Part shown: piece by piece, positions 12,771 to 22,411 of the stretch
Layout: each line of letters starts with the position of its first letter
How positions within the stretch are numbered: position 1 is the stretch's first letter
Source of the DNA: Pseudeuparius sepicola
Taxonomy: Eukaryota > Arthropoda > Insecta > Coleoptera > Anthribidae
DNA: 64,000 nt
Direction of reading: 5' to 3'
Assembly (NCBI GenBank): GCA_963920635.1
Contig: OY987305.1
Coordinates: 3,077,153 to 3,141,152, forward strand
Program-made: the position numbers and the translations under genes
Notes under the pieces: model-generated
Seen by the model: the letters and a program-made list of their open reading frames with translations, nothing else
Database searches by the model: none
What the model was told of the DNA's origin: nothing

Positions 12771-15700
12771 ATGGGCGAAAATTTAAGGGGAAACTTATAT
12801 AATGCTCAAGTAAAAGTCAGAAAAAGGATGGTCGACGGCCTACAAGGCGAATATGGGTCGGTGAGTTATTTTTAGGTTTTTTAGTGGCCAAGTTCGCGAT
12901 TAGAATTAGAAACTACAGGACGGTTAAGTAGGTACTCGCTAAGAACAGGACAACTCTTTCGATATTATCTAGGTACCTCGTAAACCATGTCATTTCCACC
13001 GGTAATATCCAATCGGAACACCTGAATTTAGTAAATATTAATATAAGCTGTAATGCTCTGTTGTAACATAGTGACCGTTTACCGACTACAGGCTACCTTT
13101 ATGTTTATTTTTTTTGTAAATATAGGTTAAAATGAGCTACAATAATATCTAAAAAATCCAACTAAAATCTCAGTCGACACTATATTAACTTACGGAGTCT
13201 TACTTGAACTTACTACACTGCGGTTTTCATAGAAATGTACCTATTCTGTGTACCTGATAATGCTGTAATGGTTACTGAATGCTTTTGTTCTACTAAAAAT
13301 TTTCCAATTTTTTGACCCTTGCATGTAATCAAGAATCTTTAGAAAGGGTAAACATATTATCGTTCCAACGAATAGAACAAATACGTATATCTAAGATGTT
13401 TACATATTGATTTCAAAATAATTACAATGGGTTCCAAATTTTAAAAGTATGCTACAAGGAATATGGTTGTTAAAAACTGTGTACTTTATTGTCGTTTTAT
13501 AAAAACGAAAATGATTATCAAGAAGCATACCTACATTAAAATAGTACGTATTCAACTATTGAAAAACGAGCTTTAGCAATTGATTTATTAATTAATATTA
13601 ATTATAATTTCATTTAATTTTTATATTGTTCTCAAAATATGTAGTAAAAAGACTCATATTGAAAAGTGCCATTTGCTACTAGGGTTCCCAAATCCCGGGA
13701 CCGAAAAGGTATTCGGGACTTTGGTACCAAATTTTAAGTCCTGGTTCTAGTCCCGGAACACACGAAAAATGGTCCTGAAATCAAGGTGATGTTTCTTTAC
13801 AACAAATTTTGTAAGAAAAAGTTTATAAAAATGATACATTTTTATTTAGATGTGGGTAGTATCTACCTAGAAAATAACAAACATAAAATAACAAACTAAA
13901 ACTGAGATTACTTAAAAAAAAGACAACACAACTAAAGTACCTCCAACTCCAACTGATTTAAATGTTCGACTAAGTATACGAGTAAGTATTCTTATTTCAG
14001 TTTAAAACCTAATCCTAATTGTAATAATTCCACGATTTTATGTATTAATTAAAGAACTATATATGTATATGGATACGGTTCATCACACCACACAGTACTG
14101 TATTACAGTAAGGTCACAGGCCACAGCGTCACAGTCTAGAATCGTAATAATACTAAAGACGAACGCCGAATGCCAGTGAATCCTTTACGACCCCTACCCT
14201 AGTTTTTTAGGCTTTCAGGTTTTTTTACCATCCTAACCACTTCGAGACTTTTAAGGTTTTCGGGACCATGAGGAAAATCCCTGGACCACACTTTTTGGGT
14301 AAAATCCCGGGCCAATCCCAGTACTAAATACCGGGACTGGAAACCCTATCGCTACCTTAGATTTTAATGCCCCACGTTGGCCATAAAGACTATCCACAGG
14401 AGGAAATAATCGACTTTCCTCATTAGTAATACAAATATTAAATAAAATTTCCTTTATTTTCTAGGATGATGAGAGTGTGGAATTATCGACAGACACCTGT
14501 GTTCTGCTAAACCAACCGGGACCGATAAAAACTGAAATCACAATCCCACACGAGCCGCTATGGGTCACAGCAACTCAAATGTTCATCCCGTTCCTCCTTG
14601 CCGGGTTCGGCATGGTCGCAGCGAGCCTCCTTTTAGACAAAGTCCAACATTGGCCCGTTTACCAAAGCATCACCGAAGTGTATATACTTGTACCTGCATT
14701 GCTCGGTTTGAAAGGGAATCTAGAGATGACCCTGGCGAGCAGATTGTCCACTCACGCGAATTTAGGACATTTAGATTCGAGGCAGGACAAAATAAGTTTG
14801 ATCGGAGGAAATATGGCGTTGATTTTGTGTCAAGCGATCGTGGTGGGTTTTTTGGCATCGCTAGCCGCAGTTATTTTTGGCTGGGTGCCTTCTGGGAATG
14901 TGAACATCAACCACGCGCTGTTGTTGTGTGCTAGCAGTATTGTCACTGCGTTCGGTGCTAGTTTCGTGTTAGGTTTAATAATGGTGGGCGTTATAATGTT
15001 CTCGAGGTTTGCGCATATAAACCCCGATAACGTTGCAACGCCGATAGCAGCTAGTTTAGGGGATTTAACAACCCTAGCCGTGCTTTCTTGGATGGCGTCA
15101 CTTTTTTACAACACAATGGATAGTTGGCCATGGCTAACAACAGTACTGTCGGTTTTAGGTTTAAGTTTGGTGCCATTGTGGGCGTGCATAGCAAATAGGA
15201 ACGAATATACTCAGAAGGTTTTATTTTCCGGGTGGAGTCCGGTTATAACGGCCATGATAATAAGTAGCATAGGGGGATTGATTCTGGATTTTACCGTCTC
15301 GCAATACAAGGGCGTCGCGGTGTTTCAGCTAGTCATTAACGGAGTCGGTGGTAACTTAGTCGCTGTTCAAGCGAGTAGGATTTCGACAGAGTTACATTGT
15401 AAAGGAAAACCTGGAAAATTGCCCCCAAACATGCAGGTATGTCTGAGCCCTTGTTCCGCTTTCTGTGATAAAAAAGAAACGAGCCATGCCCCCACCGCAC
15501 AAATGCTTATGTTGATGGTTATACCCGGACATCTGATATTTTCCTACACGATTAGTTATTTGCAGGCCGGGCACACATCATTTACGTTCATTTTTATGTT
15601 GGTGTACTTAACAGCCGCACTTCTACAAGTATTTTTACTGTTGTATATAGCACAAATACTAACAATAAGCATGTGGAAGGCAGGCGTAGATCCCGACAAT

Positions 15701-15814
15701 TCGGCGATTCCTTATTTAACAGCTTTGGGGGACCTGCTTGGTACTATGTTGTTGGGTATCGCGTTCCAATTTTTGTACATTATCGGGGATCGGGATAGCG
15801 ATGTAGGCGATTAA
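12771..15814 (+). CDS. SLC41/MgtE-like Mg2+ transporter (complete)
   Basis: Two coding exons are seen, 12771-12860 (30 codons) and 14465-15814 (449 codons plus stop), joined in phase 0 between GGGTCG/GTGAGT and TTTCTAG/GATGATGAG, giving 479 residues (human SLC41A1 is 513). SLC41 proteins move Mg2+ across the plasma or intracellular membranes. Both MgtE-like repeats are present. The first has [26 protein letters not shown] and [16 protein letters not shown]; the second has INGVGGNLVAVQASRIS and VDPDNSAIPYLTALGDLLGT. Multiple hydrophobic segments lie between them. The whole core is one exon, whereas the minus-strand paralogue (2501-3454) has introns inside the same region, so intron loss or retroposition is likely. 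A short out-of-frame upstream ATG (12740) gives a 20-codon reading frame overlapping the chosen start. Confidence 0.92.
13680..14348. mobile_element. hAT-like miniature element in SLC41 intron 1
   Basis: The terminal inverted repeats are TAGGGTTCCCAAATCCCGGG at the left and, at the right, the complement of TAGGGTTTCCAGTCCCGG. Several further CCCGGGA-type subterminal words occur. The flanks share GCTAC (13675-13679 and 14351-14355), consistent with a decayed 8-bp target duplication. The interior has no reading frame. Confidence 0.65.
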
Positions 15815-16173
15815 TATTTTGTAAAGAAAATGCCATATAGGGGCCATATCAAAATTTTAGATGTGATCTGTGTTCTATATTTCAGCCACGTGCAATACGA
15901 ATATGTGTTGCCAGTGTAAATAATTAAGAGTGAAATTAATTGTTTTTATTTGTTTATACTTTTTATATTCTTTGTTTATATTGTATAACAAACATTTTGT
16001 TTGTCCAATTAGATATGTTTACATGAGTGTCTTTATCCCCAGTATACCTATTATCATATCAATTATCAAGTTTTTCTTGATCTTTAAATGCCACAATCTT
16101 AGGCCACAATATAAATGTTTTATGTGACTGTTTTAAGTACCTATTTGTTTACTATTTCATTGTAAATATTGTA

Positions 16174-16179
16174 AATAAA
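16174..16179 (+). promoter_or_regulatory. Poly(A) signal AATAAA, SLC41
   Basis: This is the first strong AATAAA downstream of the SLC41 stop, about 360 bp 3' of it. A second AATAAA lies at 16209-16214. Either could end the transcript. Confidence 0.5.
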
Positions 16180-16620
16180 AATATTTACTATGAATATGAA
16201 ATTTTTAAAATAAAGATTTAATTCCAATTTTCCCACATATTATCCTTATTTTACTTATAGTGTGAAATAATTTAACATCCAAAACTTCACGTTTTTGACT
16301 TTCCCTCAGAATCACTTCAAAAGGATGCCAAAATTGAAATCCTACTCTCAAAAGCATAGAAACGGCCATCGCTTTGCTATTTTCAAATTCACCCGCGCAT
16401 ATATTGTAATTCACCCCATTATTGCACATTGCACCCCATCTCCGTTCTTATAAAAATTATTGTATAGCCAGAGAACAACTTGTTCTCTGGTATGGCCCAA
16501 TTCCTCAATCAACGCCAATACTAAAAAACCGACCGATTATAATCAAAATTACCAAATTTAAAGTCGAATATCTCAATCCAATATCAACACCGAAAAAATT
16601 TTTTGCTCCAACCATCAAGC

Positions 16621-16673
16621 ACAGTATTCACAGAAAATATATCCGCGTAGCGTATATTTTCTGTGACAGTATT
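16621..16673. mobile_element. Micro-palindrome insertion with 8-bp target duplication
   Basis: A 37-bp near-palindrome (16629-16665) with ends CACAGAAAATATA and TATATTTTCTGTG sits between perfect direct repeats ACAGTATT (16621-16628, 16666-16673). Its arms match those of the insertion at 12023-12056, so the two belong to one family. The centre differs by a few bases and breaks the palindrome. Confidence 0.8.
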
Positions 16674-16929
16674 GTTTATCCTGTGCTTCAAGTTCGACGT
16701 TTTAGAACATCCACGTGATGATATGGAAGTGAAGTGAAAGAGAAATAATAAAAATCGTAGATTTTTTCAAAAGAAAACCATTGTTAAGAAAACCGTGGTT
16801 TCGACACCTAACCTTCGCCTGTGTGATCTAATCGATCGATCGTATAATTTGTTCTAACCTGACAGGAATTCCATGATCACTATCACAGAACAGACCAAAT
16901 ATCGATTACTGCAATTCTTTCTCAATCAA

Positions 16930-17215
16930 TGATTCGAACCCAGAAAAGTTCGACCGTAAAATGTTCGAAAATCCCGGCACCGCAAATGGTTCGAAACGAA
17001 AATCCCAGAACCGTGAAAGGTTCGAAACGCGAAATCTTGGAAACAAGAAAAGTTGTATTCTGGCAACAGACTTCACTTTTCGAACGTTTGACGTTTCGAA
17101 CCTTTCACGGTGTCATGATTTTCGATCTTTTCTCGGTCGGCATATATTCGAACATTTCACGATCAGAGTATTTTCGAACTTTCACATTTCGAATCATTAC
17201 CGTTTCTAACCATTC
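16930..17215. repeat. TTCGAA-rich inverted-repeat region
   Basis: About ten copies of TTCGAA-type words (GGTTCGAAAC, TTTCGAACCTTTCACGG and others) occur. CCGTGAAAGGTTCGAAACG near 17000 is complementary to CGTTTCGAACCTTTCACGG near 17092. It is probably a decayed miniature element with subterminal repeats. No coding sequence. Confidence 0.5.
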
Positions 17216-18451
17216 CAAGCATATAACACAACAAGGAGTTTACTTACTCTTCAGAAAATATCCTCACATTCAATGACCTTGACGCCATATTGGGGGAATA
17301 GAAATCAAAGATGTATTTCAGGAAAATCAATTCAGAAATAGGGAGGAGAAGGTATCTGGGCATTTTGTAATTTATATAACGTGGTAGTAAGATACAGTTC
17401 AGTATGTAAAATTTGCCAAGCAGTAGGCCATTTTGATAAATCAGGAAAATATTTCGGAAAGAATGAATAAAAATATTTGTTGAAGCAACGAAAAAAGCAG
17501 GCATGTGAAATGAATAAGGAATTATTTCTGCTTAAACTTTATTGTTGAGGTTGTAAGTTGTAACTAATAACAGCGAAATAGTACTCCCTGTCTCTTTGAA
17601 AATATAGTTATAATCTTGTTAAATTAGTAGGTAGTCTCAAAAATATTTTATGTTTGTTTATATTCTTCGCCAGGATAACATAACAATATTAAGAACTTAG
17701 AACGGTAGATATTCTACACAGCACAAAAACGCACAGTCTACGCCACTGCTTTACCTCGAATACAGCAGGAAACGAACTGCCCAACCGCCCCGACGCTGCG
17801 TCTTGACAGAATCTATTCCCAAATGGCGTCTGCGGACAAGTAATTCCAGAACACACAGAACTGTTTTCAACCAATTAAATTGCTGTAAACCGGTTAAGAA
17901 ATATTGTTGGAACAAACCGAATAGAACTTGGAATCTGACCGGTCGAACCCAACCTCAACCTCAGAATTGTGTGATCAGTGATCACTAGCACAGCACAGAA
18001 CTGCACAGAACAGATCAAAGATTTTATCTCAATTTCGATTTATTCCGCAAATTTTTAAATTCAAATTACACACTACCCTATTTATTGGAAATTAATAAAT
18101 AAGTTTAATATTAGAAAGCGTAAATATAAAATAGATCTTAAACGTAAAATGTTATTTTAGTTTTCAGAACGCTAGTTCAGTCGGGTATTGAGTTTTCTTG
18201 CTGACATTGATAAAAATAGAATAAATATTAATTTTAATGTGACATCAATTTGCCCAACAAATTAAATAAAAAACTAGAAGTGTTTGGAAATTATACTAGA
18301 GAACAGTCTATTCAGAGTTCTAAAGTCTTTGCATTTACGTGGGCATTGAATTTATAACCCAAACATCGAATGTAAATACTATTTTATCAACTCAAATCAA
18401 CAAGCTAAAAAAATTATAAGGCTTTACAAAGCAAACATCCCCAAATATACC
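17216..18451. other. Upstream region of IDH3G, no other gene seen
   Basis: AT-rich sequence that should hold the IDH3G promoter. A TTTATAAC word lies at about 18350 and ATTATAAGG at about 18413, but neither can be assigned as a TATA box with confidence. GTGATCAGTGATCAC at about 17971 is a short palindrome without flanking duplication. Confidence 0.3.
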
Positions 18452-21400
18452 ATGGCATCTGTAATCCTCAGAAGAATGCCCTTATGCGTGGGCAAACAAA
18501 TGCAGAGGGTAAAATTATTACATAACGTAACCTACAACAAAAACGCACAACAAATTTCCATTTTTTAGGCCCAATCAACCCTCTCTGCTTTTGAAATCCA
18601 ACACAAGACCCCTGTGATCAAGAAACAGGTAAACTTCAACACCACAATACCTATAGCGCGACCAAAAATTTAATTTTTAGGAGCCAATTCCGATAGCTTT
18701 GTATGGTGGTCGCAATGCCGTTACGATGCTGCCTGGCGGTGGTATTGGCCCCGAACTCATGGAGTATGTCAGGGACGTCTTCAAATGTGCTGGGGCGCCC
18801 GTAGACTTTGAAGTTGTCGATATCGACCCAAACTTTGATGAAGACGCTGACTTCCGCTATGCTATTACTTCTATCAAGCGTAACGGCCTTGCCATTAAGG
18901 GCAACATTGAAACTAAAAGCGAGAGTGCTGGGGTCGAATCAAGAAATGTCGCTATCAGGAACGAACTCGATTTGTATGTCAACATTTTACATTGTAAGTC
19001 GTTTCCTGGAGTACCGGCAAGGCAGAAAGATATTGACCTTGTTATTGTCAGACAAAACACTGAGGGAGAGTATGCTATGTTGGAGCACGAGGTATATAGC
19101 AAACCATAATAATTTTTGTAAGGTGTTTATAATTTTCTTTTAGAGTGTAGACGGGGTTATTGAGAGCATGAAAGTAGTTACGCAAGCTAATTCTGAGAGA
19201 GTCGCGAGATACGCTTTTGAGTGGGCTAAAATAAATGGTAGGAAGAAGGTTACAACCATTCACAAGGCAAATATCATGTAAGTTTCAGTTTTACATTTTA
19301 CATCTAAAAATAGTTAATTTAGTTGCCGAGGTCTCTGGCCGCGGCAACTAAGTTCATCGATTTTATTTTGTTCATTATTTTAACAAAAAACAGGTGAGTA
19401 ACCTATTAAGGATGACAAAAGTTTAAGAAAATAAAATATATAATATATAAAAATATACAGGGAAAATAGGGGTCTTTTAAAGATCGTAAAAAAAATCTAA
19501 AAATATTTTTCTATGTTTTCTTAAGCCACCCTGCGCACGTGGTAAACATTTTTGTACTAAGTCATAGTTAACCCTGTATTCATATTCAAAAAACAATATA
19601 AGTTACTTCACTTCTTTTCTTGAAGTAATTCCAGACTATTGAAAAGGAGGGATTATTTTATAAATGACCATAAATGTTCATAAGTGACCAAAAATTCTTA
19701 TTAATTCTCTAACTGACCACATTTATATTGATGATCATAAATGCTCCAAAATTGCCGGTCAATCAGAGCTGGGAAAGATCGCGCCAAAAAAGATCTAGAT
19801 CATAGATCAGATCGTTTTTCAAAAAAAGATCTAAGATCGTTTAAAAATAGATCTTTTCATGCAAAAACGATCTTAGATCAAAGATCGTCTAAAAATGATC
19901 TGTTTAAAAAATATCAATCGATTAAGATCTTCTAAACAATCTCAGATCTTTTAAACGATCCAAGATCTTCTAAACGATCTAAGATCTTTTAAACGATCTA
20001 AGATCTTCTAAACGATCTAAGATCCTCTAAATGATCTAAGATCTTTGTAAAAAATTCATGATATTATATAGTTAATGGATATAGATGTCTATAAATACTT
20101 TTCCTAACTTATAATAGTATAATGTGTCATCTTTCAAAACCTGAGCAAGTGATGATATATCCAGTTTTACGTAACTAGTTGTGAAAAGTAAAATTTTACG
20201 TAACTAGCTACGTAAAGTTACTACTCTAACTGAAGTGGTTACGTAATCAATCAGTTGATATACCTATGGAGAATTAGACTTTTCTTGTAAAAACGTGTTC
20301 ACCGATTATTATGCAATTTATAATTTTATAACTTAAGTTATAAAATTCGGAATTTCGAGAAATAGATAATTGAAAATAAAATACAAATTAACATAAAGCA
20401 TTCATTTATTTGACCTCAAAATAGGTTCTTGTAGTCGTAGGTAAAATAGGGTAAAATGTACGTCAGTTTTTTCGCGAATTCTGACAAGTTGCACTTTAGC
20501 TGAGACCTAGAGATCGCCCGAGGTAAACTGCTTTAAATGAATGCTCGTTAGTAACGTTAAGTAACTGAATTCGTAATACATATATTTTAGAAATAATATG
20601 TAGATTATATTGTGTATAAAAAGGAAAATCCTTGTTCGTACACAACTATTCATTCTTCTAAAAAATATATACCTACCTTTCTACCTACATTATTTTGTAT
20701 AAAAAAAAATCACTGAAACGTTTCAAAAACAAACTACTTACAACAAAAATTGAGGTCAATGAGAACATATTTTACAAATATGTAGATCAAACAAAAACTC
20801 TTATTCCTACAACAACCTAGAGCACTATTTTTTCTTCAAAATAAAACATTAATTTGTATAAAAAAATCACAGAAACCTTTCAAAAATGAACGAAAACAAA
20901 TGAGGAAAAGATCTTAGATCGTTATAGCGATCTTAGATCGTTTTAAAGATCTTAGATTTTTAAAATGATCTTAGATCTTTAAAACGATCTTAGATCTTTT
21001 AAACGATCTTAGGTCTTTAAAATGATCCAAGATCAACAAATTAAGATCAAAGATCAGATCTTTTTGAAACAATCTTTTTAAAAAAGATCGTTCTTTAATG
21101 AAACAAAAAAGATCTAGATTTAAGTTCAAGATCGCGATCTTAGATCTTTAAAACGATCTTTTTTAAATAGATCTGCCCAGCTCGGCGGTGAGTGACCAAA
21201 AATGACCAGACACTTTTAAAAATGACCTGCTCAAAATGCTTCTGCTCATAAATGCTCCATCCATCTATGTTTTAATAAACTAAAACTAGTACATTATCCA
21301 CAAACTAACAAAACACGACAAATTGGTAACTAAATGAAGTCCCAATCTACTTTGATTTTTACAGGAAGCTTTCTGATGGTCTTTTCCTTGAAACGTCCCG

Positions 21401-21972
21401 CAAAATAGCTGAGGAATATCCAGAATTAGAACACAATGATATGATTATCGATAATTGTTGCATGCAGCTTGTATCGAACCCTCATCAATTTGACGTTATG
21501 ATTATGACGAATTTGTATGGTAGTATCGTCTCGAATGTTGTTTGTGGTCTTATCGGAGGTGCTGGCCTGTGTTCTGGCAGGAACTATGGAGATCATGTAA
21601 AAAAAATTGAATTCATTACAGTGATTCGAGATTTTATGCAATCATTTTTTTAGTACGCACTTTTCGAGCCTGGAACTCGTAATACTGGAACGGCGATTGC
21701 GGGAAAGAATATCGCGAATCCAGTAGCGATGTTGAATGCTTCCATTGATATGCTGGAGCATTTAGGACATCAACAACATGCCGACTTGATTAGGGGCGCT
21801 ATGTTGAAAACTATTTGCGAAGATAAAATTCACACGCCTGGTAAGATTTTTATTTAGCTGTAGAAGTGATAAAACTTGTCGAATTTTAGATCTGGGAGGT
21901 ACCGCGAAAAGCACAGATGTGGTCCAGAAAATCATTGACCATATTCTCCAGGCCGATATCAGACCATGGTAA
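18452..21972 (+). CDS. IDH3G: Isocitrate dehydrogenase [NAD], gamma-type subunit, mitochondrial
   Basis: Seven exons join in phase to 387 residues: 18452-18508, 18569-18628, 18681-19091, 19144-19277, 21365-21596, 21654-21840 and 21890-21972. The enzyme is the TCA-cycle NAD-IDH of the mitochondrial matrix (isocitrate to 2-oxoglutarate). Gamma-type subunits are regulatory. The basic N-terminus ([10 protein letters not shown]) fits a transit peptide. Gamma-like features include [49 protein letters not shown] and [17 protein letters not shown]. The usual LPGDGIGPE reads LPGGGIGPE (residue 59, codon GGT at 18738), and the usual MPNLYG reads MTNLYG. Intron 4 (2.1 kb) holds a hAT-like element. The GTAAAT at the stop could also act as a donor to an acceptor near 22198, which would shift the end by only one residue. 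Confidence 0.93.
19322..19350. repeat. GTTGCCGAGG..CGGCAAC hairpin
   Basis: A compact hairpin, AGTTGCCGAGG (loop) CCGCGGCAACT, in IDH3G intron 4. The core GAGG(C/T)CTCTGGCCG recurs at about 28990 and 36200, and a bare GTTGCCTCGGCAAC stands at 33271-33284. It may mark the end of a mobile element family; the family is unknown to me. Confidence 0.5.
19764..21185. mobile_element. GATC-rich hAT-like miniature element in IDH3G intron 4
   Basis: The left end is CAGAGCTGGGAAAGATC and the right end GATCTGCCCAGCTCGG. Flanking 8-mers CGGTCAAT (19756-19763) and CGGTGAGT (21186-21193) agree at 6 of 8 positions. About 300 bp inside each end is a quasi-tandem array of AAGATCTTAGATCGTTTTAA-type words in opposite orientations. 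The AT-rich middle (20060-20900) has small palindromes such as CTAGCTACGTAAAG but no transposase. It is of the same family as 236-1849. Confidence 0.75.
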
Positions 21973-22287
21973 ATTTTTGTGGTGTTGGGTTGTTTTGTGC
22001 ATCCACTAGCATCTAACCACCCTTTGTGATGGATGGCTTTTTTAACTTTTTGTTTTGATTTTTTAGTTTTTTTAATAGAACGTACTGGCATCATTGACTG
22101 AAGTAGGTACTAACCCACATGGAACGGACTGGAACTGACTCATTAACAAGTATTATTTTTTTATGTTTCCTTAATTTATTTTTATTTTTATTTTGCAGAA
22201 AATCCCCTACTCCCCTCACGGGTATTCAGTGTTAATTAAGTATTGTAAATACCTAAATTATTAAATGTTCTTAAGTTTAACGTTGAT

Positions 22288-22293
22288 AATAAA
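22288..22293 (+). promoter_or_regulatory. Poly(A) signal AATAAA, IDH3G
   Basis: It lies about 315 bp after the IDH3G stop. The opposing G6PD signal is at 22320-22325 on the minus strand, so the 3' ends of the two transcripts probably meet or overlap. Confidence 0.6.
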
Positions 22294-22319
22294 ACGACTT
22301 GTAAAAAATATATTAATTA

Positions 22320-22325
22320 TTTATT
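22320..22325 (-). promoter_or_regulatory. Poly(A) signal AATAAA, G6PD
   Basis: AATAAA on the minus strand, 86 bp 3' of the G6PD stop codon. No other G6PD signal is as well placed. Confidence 0.6.
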
Positions 22326-22411
22326 GCCAAAGGTTTGCATAGCATTTAAACAAAAATATCTCACTCTGATTTTAACCTCGACCAGAAAAATGAACAGATT
22401 ATATTAAGCGC

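Noticed and set aside
16422..16718. 98-codon plus-strand frame
   Set aside because: It runs through a micro-palindrome insertion and its duplicated target, begins without context and has no recognisable content.
17689..17988. Overlapping 60-codon frames upstream of IDH3G
   Set aside because: Short, on both strands, and not continued by plausible splice sites. Probably chance.
21969..22200. Alternative last exon of IDH3G spliced to about 22199
   Set aside because: The GTAAAT donor and TTTTGCAG acceptor exist, but splicing would give an immediate stop one residue earlier. At most a 3' UTR intron, so it is not annotated separately.
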